Shown here piece by piece: positions 10,084-20,315 of a stretch of 64,000 bases of DNA. This stretch comes from Rebecca billardiae RCC1528 (taxonomy: Eukaryota > Haptophyta). Made by a program: the position numbers and the translations under genes. How positions within the stretch are numbered: the stretch's first letter is position 1; each line of letters begins with the position of its first letter. The notes under the pieces are model-generated. The model did no database searches and was not told the DNA's origin. It was given only the letters and a program-made list of their open reading frames with translations. The stretch covers positions 806,001 to 870,000 of the forward strand of contig OZ251230.1 of assembly GCA_965240325.2 (NCBI GenBank), given 5' to 3'.

Positions 10084-11913
10084 CCGTTGCCCTCAGGCTT
10101 ATCTCCTAAACCCCTGGACGGGTAAATCCAGGTCCCCCGCCCCCCCCCCCCCCCCCCCTGGAGTCCGGGAGGCCGCGACCAGTGTCGACGCTGAGTCCGG
10201 GCGGGCGTCGCCAACTCGCCAAGCGGCGGCTGGAGGAGCGACGGGTGCGTGAGCGTGGCGGCTCGCGGGTATCACCGGCCTTGTGGCACGTAGTCGCGCG
10301 TGTGCGCGCCGTCGCATTGCGTGTACAACACCAGACGCTGACTCCCATGCCATTGCCACGCCCTGAAGACTGCCTCGGCACCTTGTGTCTGCGTTCAAAT
10401 GCTCACGAAGCTGGCTCGCGGCGCTTGTGGCAGTGCCTAGCGTGCAAGAAGCTGCTACGAGTGGCGCCATAGCACTCAAGACCCGGCCGTGACGCATGGG
10501 GCGAGTCGAATAGGCTAATCTGTGCTATGGGCGACCAGAAAAACAGCTCGATCAGTGATCCGTGTCTCTGGAAATGTCGTGCGGCACACACCGTTTGAAA
10601 CGCGAGAGCGCGGCGCGTGCCTAACGTGACCTCTTTCAGGCGGCGTGCGGGGTCGGAAGTCCAGCGCGCGTGTACGTATACATTGTGCATACATACCGCC
10701 ACCTCCCCGAGCCATCACATCGCGCCCAGGCTCCCCACATGTCGAGTCGGCTGGCAGGAAGTGACCGCTCGGCACAAGCTCAAGCCCGCAAGTGGTTGCG
10801 CGCGCCAACCGCAAGGGCGACGAGCGAGGAGAGACATCAGCGGGCTGGTTTGTCGACGTTCCCCGACGTCTTGGGGCCCGCCCCGCCAAGCGTGCCGCCA
10901 CGGAACGCCCCGCAATCGACCGCTAGGACGCTCGGCGAGCACGCACCCACCGCCGCCACGGCAGCCGTCCCCCGAGCCAGGGGTGTACTGTAGGGGACAA
11001 GCCTCAGGCTTGTGACTCAAACCCCTGAAGGGCGACACCGTGCCCCCGGTGCCGCTGCTAGCGTACCTCGCGAGCGTCGGTGCGGACGAATACGGCCCGT
11101 GCGCGCGGACGCGACGAGGCTGGTAGTCGACCAAGGTCATACGTAGTCCCCAGGTACGCGTCGGCGGTCGCTCCTCGCCTCTCTCCGCCAACGCGAGCAG
11201 CGCGCGCAAAGGCGTCGCGGCTTGGATGCAACTCGCACCGCGCACGCACGTGCACTGCGCCCACCTGATGACCGTGCAGGACCCAAAATCGTTGGTGTCG
11301 GGTAGGCCTATGATTACTGCGACCAGGCGCGCGCGTGCGCCCGCAACCTGAGGACGTACACTGCCCACGCACGGGCATGACAGAGTGCGTCGACACGCGC
11401 AATTCAAACGCAGTCGTGTAGCAGAGCCAACAACTCACTCTAGAGACGCCTCGAGACAGACCACTGAGCGCGGGGAAGACGCATAACATCCATGTGCACG
11501 CTGCCCACCGGGCGCACCAGGGGCTAGAGCGCAGCTCGGCCTCTGGGTGCAGCTTCTCATCCGGCGTGTGCAAGCTGAGTCACGTCGCCGGCGTCGCACG
11601 GCGCCCGCGCGGAGCAACGCGGGTGAGATGAGGTGACGAGCGGCGGCAGAGGGCGGCAGTACACGTGCTCTGGCTCGGCGCACCACGCGCCGCGCGCGCG
11701 GGGACGTCCTCGCGGCCTACGTCGCGTTCTCGCGCGGCGGCGCGACGTGGGAAGGGCGACCCGGACTCAAACCTCGCAGCGCCCGCGGCAGCGGCGGCCG
11801 CGCCCGGACTCCAGGGATTGCTTAGGAGGCCCCCCCCCCCCCTCCTAAGCAATTCGCTTCACGCGTTTGTCTCAGAAGCCGGTCAGGGCAGTCTAACGCC
11901 GGGGGGCGCAAGC
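10084..11913. other. No recognisable gene; scattered repeat fragments
   Basis: A C-rich tract of about 20 bases lies at 10138-10158. Two related fragments sharing CTCAGGCTT and AAACCCCTG, followed by a C-rich stretch, lie at about 10094-10145 and 11001-11048, so they are copies of one dispersed repeat. GCTAGCGTACCTC at about 11057 resembles the motif of the 9.1-10.1 kb inverted repeats. A 13-bp inverted repeat (ATTGCTTAGGAGG, C-rich loop, CCTCCTAAGCAAT) occupies 11817-11853. Open frames here have no recognisable content. Confidence 0.5.
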
Positions 11914-11930
11914 ACCGGAACTCCGGAAGG
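11914..11930 (+). promoter_or_regulatory. Conserved upstream motif of LRR-kinase gene copy 1
   Basis: ACCGGAACTCCGGAAGG contains the palindrome CCGGA-AC-TCCGG. The same 17 bases occur 44-54 bp before the start codon of all three tandem genes. Conservation may only reflect recent duplication, but palindromic form and fixed position make it a candidate transcription-factor site. Confidence 0.4.
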
Positions 11931-11981
11931 CATCGGCCATCGGCCATCGCCGCTCTCGGAGGGCGCCCAAAGCGCGAGAGC

Positions 11982-14900
11982 ATGGCTGATGGCGTGGACG
12001 CGTCCCCGCTCGCGGAGCTCGCCAAGCTGTGGGGGAAAGGCGACGTGGCGGCGCTGCTCGAGGCGAGCGAGGTCAACTTTAATGGCAACGCGGCTGTCTC
12101 CCAGGGCGTGCCGTGGCAGGGCGTGCTCGAGCTGCTCCTCAGGTCCACACGCCTTGAGAAACTCCGCCTCGGGTGTGCGCAGAGCAGTGGGGCGGGCAGG
12201 TGGCGGCGCCACGTGGCGCGTGCAGACGGAGGCGCATGGGCACACAATGTCGTGCATGTGGCTGGCCCATCGCCACGTGTCAGCGCCGCTCCGGGTGCCG
12301 CGACACCGCCGCCGCGTACGCCGCACGCGGTGCTCTCAGCAGCACGTGCGCGCGAGCACACAGGCGGTGCACGCGCGGAGATGCGTGCGCGGGGGGGGGC
12401 GTGAGCTTGCGGCGCGCGCGTGGATGCTGCATCGCGTGTGCCATCGCACACGCCGCTCAGCCGCGCCCCGCCCCGCGACCTCCCCTGCGCGCAGTCAGAC
12501 CGGCGTGGGTGACGAGGGTGCCACGCAGCTCGGCGCCGCCCTCGCGTCGGGCAAGACGCGCCTGCGGGAGCTGTACCTCCAGTGAGCGCTGGGGTGGGCA
12601 CTCGGCGCGGCACGCGGTGCGCGGACGGTGGGCGGCGGGGGAGGAGGGTGAGTGGCGTGCGTTGTCACGGGCATCGATGCGCACGAGCCCGGGCTGCCGC
12701 GCACGCCCCGCGCCGAGCGCCGTGCCCCCGCCGCCGCGCGCACAGCACGCGGCGGCGGCGGCGGCGCGCACACGCGAGCGCGCGCGCATCGGCGCACGCG
12801 CGCCGATGCGTGCGCGCGAGACGGGCGGGCGGGAGCTTGCGGCGCGCGCATGGATGCTACATCGCGTGCGCCATCGCACACGCCGCTCAGCCGCGCCCGC
12901 CCCGCGCCCTCCCCTGCGCGCAGGTGCACCGGCGTGGGTGACGAGGGTGCCACGCAGCTCGGCGCCGCCCTCGCGTCGGGCAAGACGCGCCTGCGGGTGC
13001 TGGACCTCTAGTGAGCGCTGGGGTGGGCACTCGGCGCGGCACGCGGTGCGTGGACGGGGGGCGGCGGGGAAGCAGGCTGGGTGGCGTGCATCGTCACGGG
13101 CATCGATGCGCACGAGCCCGGGCTACCACGCGCGCGCCGCGCCGAGCGCCGCGTCGCCGCCGCTGCTCGCGCCGCGTGCTGCGGCAGCTGCGCGCACACA
13201 CGAGCGCACGCATCGGCGCACGCGCGCCGATGCGTGCGCGCGTGACGGGGTCGCGGGCGCTCGAGGCGCGCGTATGCATGCTGCATCGCATGCGCCATCG
13301 CACACGCCGCTCAGCCGCGCCCCGCCCCGCGCCCTTCCCTGCGCGCAGTTACTGCCGCGGCGTGGGTGACGAGGGTGCCACGCAGCTCGGCGCCGCCCTC
13401 GCGTCGGGCAAGACGCGCCTGCGGTGGCTGAGCCTCTTGTGAGCGCTGGGGTGGGCACTCGGCGCGGCGCGCGGCGCGTGGACGGTGGGCGGCGGGGGAG
13501 GAGGCTGGGTGGCGCGCATTGTCACGGGCATCGCTGCGCACGAGCCCGGGCCGCCACACGCGCACCTCGCCGAGCGCTGCGCCGCAGCCACCGCGCGCGC
13601 CGCACGCTGCGGCAGCGGCGCGCACAAGCGAGCGCGCGCGCATCGGCACACGCGCGCCGATGCGTGTGCGCGTGACGGGCGGGCGGGAGCTTGCGGCGCG
13701 CGCATGGACGCTACATCGCGTGCGCCATCGCACACGCCGCTCAGCCGCGCCCCGCGCCGCGCCCTCCCCTGCGCGCAGTCACACCGGCGTGGGTGACGAG
13801 GGTGCCACGCAGCTCGGCGCCGCCCTCGCGTCGGGCAAGACGCGCCTGCGGGAGCTGAACCTCGGGTGAGCGCTGGGGTGGGCACTCGGCGCGGCGCGCG
13901 GCGCGTGGACGGTGGGCGGCGGGGGAGGAGTCTGGTTGGCGTGCGTTGTCACGGGCATCGATGCGCACGAGCCCGGGCTGCCGCGCGCGCCCCGCGCCGA
14001 GCGCCGTGCCCCCGCCGCCGAGCGCGCCGCACGCGGCGGCGGCGGCGGCGCGCACATGCGAGCGCGCGCACATCGGCACACGCGCGCCGATGCGTGTGCG
14101 CGTGACGGGCGGGCGGGAGCTTGCGGCGCGCGCATGGATGCTACATCGCGTGCGCCATCGCACATGCCGCTCAGTCTCGCCCCGCCCCGCGCCCTCCCCT
14201 GCGCGCAGGGACACCCGCGTGGGTGACGAGGGTGCCACGCAGCTCGGCGCCGCCCTCGCGTCGGGCAAGACGCGCCTGCGGGTGCTGAACCTCTTGTGAG
14301 CGCTGGGGTGGGCACTCGGCGCGGCGCGCGGCGCGCGGACGGTGGGCGGCGGGGGAGGAGGGTGGGTGGCGCGCATTGCCACGGGCATCGATGCGCACGA
14401 GCCCGGGCTATCACGCGCGCGCCACACCGAGCTCCGCGCCACCGCTGCCGTGCGGGCCGCACGCGGCGGCAGCTGCGCGCACACGCGAGCGCGCGCGCAT
14501 AGGCGCACGCGCGCCGATGCGTGCGCGCGTGACGGGGGCGCGGAAGCTTGCGGCGCGCGCGTGCATGCTGCATCGCGTGCGCCCTCGCACACGCCGCTCA
14601 GCCGCGCCCCGCCCCGCGCCCTCCCCTGCGCGCAGTTGCACCGGCGTGGGTGACGAGGGTGCCACACAGCTCGGCGCCGCCCTCGCGTGGGGCAAGACGC
14701 GCCTGCGGGAGCTGAACCTCGGGTGAGCGCTGGGGTGGGCACTCGGCGCGGCGCGCGGCGCGTGGACGGTGGGCGGCGGGGGAGGAGTCTGGTTGGCGTG
14801 CGTTGTCACGGGCATCGATGCGCACGAGCTCGGGCCGCCGCGCGCGCGCCGCGCCGAGCGCCGCGCCGCCGCCGCCGCGCGCGCCGCGCGCTGCGGCAGC

Positions 14901-17900
14901 GGCGGCGCGCACACGCGAGCGCGCGCGCATAGGCGCACGCGCGCCGATGCGTGCGCGCGTGTCGGGGGCGCGGGCGCTCGAGGCGCGCGCGTGCATGCTG
15001 CATCACGTGCGCCATTGCACACGCCGCTCAGCCGTGCCCCGCCCCGCGCCCTCCCCTGCGCGCAGTACCATGCACACGTCTAACAGGGTCCGGGCACGCG
15101 TCAATCAGGCCGTGAAGGCGAACAGTGCGCGGCTGCAGCAGGAGCCACCCAGGTGCAAGCGGCGGGGGGGGGCACAACGCGACGCGCCCGTGCACACGCG
15201 GGGCGGGCGGGAGAGGGAGCAGTGGGTTGCGATGATCGGCCGCCAGACGCGCGGCGCACCCCTGCTATGCCACCGCACGCCCCTGGCACGCGCTTCGCCA
15301 CCGCTCACGTGCGCGCCTCGCCCACCACCTGCCTGCGCGCGCAGTGATGACTCTGCTGATGACTCTGCTGATGACTCTGCTGACGACTCTGCTGACGATT
15401 CGGCCTCTGGCGACGAGGCAGAGGCAGCGGAGGAGGCGCAGGCCGCGCTCGACGCGCTCGCAGAGCGTCAGCGCGCGGCGGACGCCGCGCGCGCCGCGCT
15501 CGGCGCCGAGCAGGCGGCCATCCGCGCCGCCCTCGGCCGCGGCGGCGTGGACGAGGCGCGGCTGGCGCGGCGCGACGCGCGCCGTGCCGAGCTGGGCGCC
15601 GCGCTCGAGGCGCTCGGCGCGTGCGCGCTCGACGTGCACGCGGACTCGCAGCAGCGCGCGGCGGCGCTGCGTCGCGAGGCGCGCGCGTTGCGCGCGGCGC
15701 TCGAGCGCGCGGGCACGCCAGAGCAGCCGCGCGAGCCAGCCGGCGACGGGTCCGCTCCGGCGCCCCTGCCGCCGCCTCGCGCGCTCGAGCGCGCGGTGGG
15801 CGCGGCGGTGCGCGCGCACGACGCCGCAGCGCCGCCCTCCGGCGCGGGCGGTGGCGGCGCGGCGCTCGCTGCCGCGTGGGCGGAGGTCGCGCGCCAGGCC
15901 ATCGCCCTCGCGGCGCGCGGCACGTACGCCGACGCGGACGACGGCGCGTGCGCCTCGGCGTGGGCGCTCGCCATGCCCGGCCTGTGCGACGCGGCGCGCG
16001 CTGCCGCCACAAGCGGCGGTGGCCTGACCGACGCGGCGCGCGCGCGCGCGGCCGCGTGCGACGAGCTCGCCGCAGTGGCCGAGCGCGCGCGCACGATCGC
16101 GCGCGAGGCGGAGGCGGAGGCGCGCGAGCTCCGCGCGCTGCCGTCCGCCGAGCGCGCGCACGGCGCGCACGAGCTGCGCGAGCGCGAGGAGGCGTGCAGG
16201 GCGGCTGCGCGCGCGCTGCGCCTCGCGCGCCGCGCTCTAGAAGATGCTCAGGACGACGGCGGCGACGTGGACGGCGCACAGCGCGCGCTCGTCGACGCGC
16301 AGCGGCGCGCGCAGCGCACGCAGCGCGCGCGCGAGCGCTCGCTCGACCGCCTGTACGAGCTGGCGGGCGGGCCGTTCCCCGAGCTGCCCGCCATGCTGCC
16401 CGAGGCGTTCGACGGCGCGGGCGCGCTGCCCGCGGGCGCGCGGCCCGCGTGGCTGCACGGCCGCACGCTCGCGCAGTACGAGCCGTGCGAGTGGCCCGAC
16501 GGCGCGGCGCCCGGCCGCGCGCGGCACGAGGTGCTGCTGCGCACGTTCGCGGGCGAGCGCGTCGTGCTCAAGGTGTACCCGCTGGCGAGCGACACGGAGC
16601 GCCGGCTGCTCGGGCGCGAGGTGGAGTTTGCGCGGGCGCACGCGCACCCACACCTCGCGCGCGTGGCGGGCGTCTTTGTCGACCAGCCGCGCGGCGCGCG
16701 CTGCGCGCTCGTGCAGACGCCGCTCTACTCGGGCGGCACGCTGCGCGGCTGGCTCGAGCGCGACGAGGCGGCGGCGGGCTTGCCGCCCGAGGCGGTGCGC
16801 GGTGGCGCGGCGGGCGCGCGTATGCTCGAGCCGGCGCACGCGCGCGTCGCGCCCGTGCGCGTGCGCGCGCTGCGGCAGCTGCTGGGCGCGCTCGCGCACC
16901 TGCACGCGCGCGGCGCGGTGCACGGCGACGTGAAGCTCGAGAACGCGTTCGTGCAGCTGCCGGGCGACGACGCGGCGGAGCGGCCGCTCGGCGCGGCCGA
17001 GCCGTTCCGCGTGCTGCTCGGCGACTTTGACCTGGCGCGCGTGGAGGAGGCGCTGCAGCACGCGGCTGGCGGCGGCGTGCCGAGCGCGACGACGCGCGCG
17101 GGCGCGGGCACCGAGGGCCACATGGCGCCCGAGCTGCTCGTGCCCGGCGCGCGCGCGAGCGCGGCGTCGGACGTGTTCGCGTTCGGCGTGTGCGTGCTGC
17201 GCGCGCTCGCGGCCGACGAGCCGACGCGCGCCGCGCTCGTGGGCTCGGTGCAGGGCGCGCGCGCCGCGGCGGCTGCGCTGGGCGAGCCGCTCGTCGTGGC
17301 CGCGCTGTCGGACGCGCCGGGCGCGCGGCCGAGCGCGGCGCAGCTCGAGGGCGCGGCGCTGTGGGCGGCGAGCGACGAGGCGCTGCGCGCGGCCGAGGCC
17401 GAGCGCGAGGCGGCGGCCGCGAGCGCGCGCGCCGCGCTGCGCACGTGCGCGGTGTGCTTGGACGAGGAGGTGCCGCCGGACGAGTGCGCCGAGTGCGCGG
17501 GCGGCGGGCACGCGGTGTGCTCGCTCTGCCTCTCCATGCACGTGCAGGTGTGCGCGCAGCCCGACGGCGGCGGCGGCGCGGCGCTCGACGCGGACGGGCG
17601 CGTGCCGTGCGTCGAGGCGGGCAGCGGCTGCGCGCACGCGTACCTGGACGGCGAGCTCGCGCGCCGCACGACCGCCGCGGCGTTCGGCGCGTACTGGCGC
17701 GCGCGCGAGCAGCACGCCGAGGCGCGCGGCGAGGAGCGCGCGGCCGAGCGCGCGCGCGCCGAGGCCTTGCGCCTCGCTGCGCTCAGCGCGGCCGAGCGCG
17801 TGCGCGAGCAGCGGCGCGCACACATCATCGATCATATCCTCACGCTCAAGTGCCCGCGCTGCGGCATGGCGTTCGCCGAGTGGCTCGACGGCGCGCGCGG

Positions 17901-18210
17901 CTTCGACGGCTGCTGCGCGCTGCAGTGCGCGCGCGATCGGTGCGGCTGCCACTTCTGCGCCTACTGCCTCGCCGACTGCGGCGCCGACGCGCACCCGCAC
18001 GTGCGCGGCTGCGAGCACGGCAACGGCACGTACTTTGCGCAGCGCGGCGAGTTTGAGGCGGCGCAGCGCGCGCGGCGCGAGCGCGCGCTGCGCCGCTACC
18101 TCGCCGACGAGGCGGGCGCGGACGGCGCGGCGCGCCAAGCGATCGTCGCGTCCGTCGAGCGCGAGCTGCGCGACCTCCGCATCGACCCAGACGCACTCGC
18201 GCGCGAGTGA
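11982..18210 (+). CDS. LRR - non-RD kinase - RING/RBR-like protein, copy 1
   Basis: Nine exons read in frame: 11982-12172, 12495-12581, 12924-13010, 13349-13438, 13779-13865, 14209-14295, 14636-14722, 15066-15152, 15345-18210, giving about 1,222 residues. All introns are GT-AG with the same phase. Exon 1 gives MADGVDASPLAELAKLWG and the first LRR strand. Exons 2-7 each code one ribonuclease-inhibitor-type LRR (GVGDEGATQLGAALASGKTR). Exon 8 is a divergent capping unit. The last exon codes five DDSA repeats, an Ala/Glu/Arg coiled coil (to ~16400), and a kinase domain with VVLKVYP (Lys 16570), HGDVKLEN (16921), GDFDLAR (17023) and MAPELL (17121). A RING-like module follows (CAVCLDEE ... CSLCL, from 17446), then a C-terminal CPRCGMAF ... 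DGCCALQC ... CHFCAYC module resembling RBR RING2, where DGC sits at the catalytic-Cys position. HGD makes it a non-RD kinase, and no canonical Gly-loop is obvious. There is no signal peptide or membrane span, so it is probably cytosolic. A role in recognition signalling and ubiquitination is inferred. Confidence 0.85.
12173..15152 (+). repeat. Exon-intron tandem array coding LRRs, copy 1
   Basis: Six typical LRR exons (87, 87, 90, 87, 87, 87 nt) and one 87-nt divergent cap repeat with a period near 430 bp. The introns (338-343 nt) are almost as alike as the exons. Each starts GTGAGCGCTGGGGTGGGC and ends CCTCCCCTGCGCGCAG. Most contain a hairpin such as CGCATCGGCGC-ACGC-GCGCCGATGCG (12785-12810). 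Every exon begins with the last base of a codon and ends with the first two, so any unit can be added or lost without changing frame. Confidence 0.9.
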
Positions 18211-18485
18211 CCGGTGGGCCCCGGGGGCGTCGGCTGCGCGCAGTGTCAGGCGCGGGCGGGCACGTGGGCACGAGCTGAGCGCGATGATGCTCGGCGGGGG
18301 CCACGTGCGCGGATGCACCGCCACGCTGAACACGCTGGTGCCGAATCGCACGTGGCGGCTGGGGGCGCTCACCCAGCTCCGCGCCGTCGAGAGCTCCGAG
18401 CCGGAGCTACGCCGGCCGCTGAGGGGCGTCGGGGAGAGGGACGAGACGGAGGCGCGCGCCGCGACGATGCGCGGCTCGGTGGCTA
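18211..18485 (+). other. Conserved block downstream of copy 1, possible exon or 3' UTR
   Basis: After the stop, a stretch with a frame reading MMLGGGHVRGCTATLNTLV and LRAVESSEPELRRPLRGVGE is shared with the other two copies (26955-27180, 36199-36480). It is preceded by CTGCGCGCAG, a plausible acceptor. It may be 3' UTR copied with the gene or a fragment of another gene. Product unknown. Confidence 0.35.
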
Positions 18486-18487
18486 CG

Positions 18488-20154
18488 CGCTCCAGTGAAC
18501 GGCGCACGGTGAACGAGTTGGCGACCTTCTCCTTCGTGCTGACGAAATCGCTCAGCTTGCCGAGAGGAGGATCCCCGCCCACTTGTGCGCGTACCCGCTC
18601 GACGCGTCCACGGCGACGGCGGCGTCGGCGAGCTCGATCCCCGATCGGATCAGCTCCTCGCGCCGCGCCGCGTCGTCGGCCGCCTGCTCGGACAGCTCGT
18701 AGCACGCGCGCGCACGCCGCCAGCGGCTATGAGCTTATCAGTACTATAAGTACTCGTCTTATAAGTACCTCGTAATACTGATAAGCGCTGTCGTCCACGG
18801 CGCGATCGCTCGCGGCGAGCCCTTGTGTTCGGGCGTCGAGCGGCCTTGACGCTGGGGCGTGCAGGGACGGGCGTGGGCACCATCCGGCGCCATCATTGCC
18901 GGCCGAGGGCGGTTTTTGGCGCGCTGCTCAGAAGCGGTACAGACGTTTAAGGCGTGATTTACTACTGCACAAAGACACCGCCACAAAACAGACCGGCGCA
19001 GGCAGGTGAGGGGCGCGTTGCCGCACCTCATCGAGGCGGCCATTGCAGCAAGCGGCCGCCCCGCGCTCGGAGGCACGCGCTCGAGAGCGCGCTCTGACAC
19101 CACACAGTACTGTGACAGCAGCCGGATTTCAGCATGGCTGTCGCCTCGGCTGGCGGAGCTGTCGCCCACGATGGCGTGCACGAGTCAAAACACCGAGCGG
19201 ATTTCGCGGCATGGTGCTGTGAGCCAGCCCTGCCGAAGGTAGGAGCCGCCCTGTGAACGCGCAGAGCCGTCAGCGACCCCGTTGTGAGCGTGTGCACGCG
19301 TGCATTGCACCCGCGGCGACCGTACTTATGATGGACGTTATCAGTCGTATAAGTTATCAGTACGCGTACGCGTGTGCGCGCGCGCGCGCGCGACGCCACC
19401 ACACTGTGACACTCACTCACAGGACCACACCGGGTGACGTCGGGTTGGGAAGAGGTCCATGCCCTTCCTGGGTCCATTTGCGACGACGCAAGCGTTCGTA
19501 GCTTCATTCATGTGATCATCATTCTAGCGCGTCTGCAGGAGTAAACGCTATCAGTACCGCGTACTGATTGTACTGATAAGGAGCTCATCATGGTCGCCAG
19601 AGGAGCTCGACGTCGTCAGCCGCGGGTGCAGCGGAGGCCTCCTGCTCGAGCAGTGCGTACAGCGCTTCGTATTCGCCCGCGGCGTGCATCTCGTCCGCGC
19701 GCGAGAAGCGCGCTGGGCTCTCTTCGAGCGGCGGTGCCATCTGCCCACTCGGCCTCTCGAGGCTGGTCGCACTCCCGGCGTCAGGTGAGGCCGAGCCGTC
19801 CAGTGCAGCCCGCGCTGCAGCCTCGCCCGGGGCGGCGGCATCGGGTTTGCGGCGGCGAAAGAGCCGCAGCGGCGAAAGGCGCGAGAGTACCCGACGTACG
19901 CGGCCAGGCGGCGCTGAAGCTCCCTCCTCACGTTCCTCCTCGCAGGACGAATCAACCATCATGGCAACCGACACGACACACGTGCGTGCAGGCGAAGGCG
20001 GCAGGAGCTTGCATCTGGGCGCGAGGGTCGGAGACGAGCCTGGCCAGTGCGTGCGAGGAATGTGGGCACCACCAAAGGGCACGGCGGCGAGCACTAGCAC
20101 GACGGCCAACCGCATTACGCGGCCGTCCACCGCCGCGGGAGATTGGGCAGCCAT
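18488..20154 (-). pseudogene. RMDN/FAM82-like (TPR) gene fragment A, disrupted
   Basis: Reading leftwards from 20154 (or from the inner ATG at 20115, MRLAVVLVLAAVPFGGAHIP, a signal- or transit-like start), the frame runs through a basic/acidic linker. It then reads FSRADEMHAAGEYEALYALL and DDVELLW, a helix pair typical of the regulator-of-microtubule-dynamics family. An ~871-bp insertion (18724-19594) splits it there. The remainder (HKWAGIL ... SDFVSTKEKVANSFTVRRSLE) lies at about 18720-18488 and carries a 2-bp insertion that shifts frame right after GIL. The C-terminal TPR half is missing. It is head-to-head with LRR-kinase copy 2 about 160 bp away, so both could once have shared a promoter. 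The family call rests on the HKW ... TKEKVANSF ... LE motif spacing. Confidence 0.6.
18724..19594. mobile_element. Insertion with imperfect inverted termini and 6-bp target duplication
   Basis: Comparison with the uninterrupted copy at about 27480 shows that copy A carries extra DNA between two CGCCAG hexamers (18718-18723 and 19595-19600). The left end reads CGGCTATGAGCTTATCAGTAC. The right end, in reverse complement, reads ATGAGCTCCTTATCAGTAC. TTATCAGTA-type motifs recur inside near both ends and at about 19340-19365. No transposase frame was recognised in it. It looks like a non-autonomous DNA transposon. Confidence 0.65.
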
Positions 20155-20244
20155 CAAGACGACTCGCGCTCGTCACGAAAAGCTGAGACGAATAAATGAA
20201 AGGCGCCAAAGGCGCTTTCAGCTTCGCATCCGGACCAGAAAGCC

Positions 20245-20261
20245 ACCGGAACTCCGGAAGG
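20245..20261 (+). promoter_or_regulatory. Conserved upstream motif of LRR-kinase gene copy 2
   Basis: Same 17-base palindromic motif as at 11914, ending 54 bp before the ATG at 20316. It lies between this gene and the divergent RMDN-like fragment. Confidence 0.4.
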
Positions 20262-20315
20262 CATCGGCCATCGCCGCTCGCTCTCGGAGGCCGCCCAGGC
20301 GCCCAGTGCGACAGC

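Noticed and set aside
15105-15345. Separate kinase genes starting at the DDSA segment
   Set aside because: The cap exon and the acceptor before the DDSA repeats join in frame in all three copies with the same phase, which would be unlikely by chance. Separate transcripts cannot be excluded without RNA data.
16237-18705. 822-codon minus-strand frame opposite kinase copy 1, with similar ones opposite copies 2 and 3
   Set aside because: High GC at third positions of the sense gene leaves the antisense frame open. The sense strand has kinase and zinc motifs, and the antisense product is an Arg/Ala-rich shadow. Only its far end (GKLSDFVSTKEKVANSF) is real and belongs to the RMDN-like fragment.
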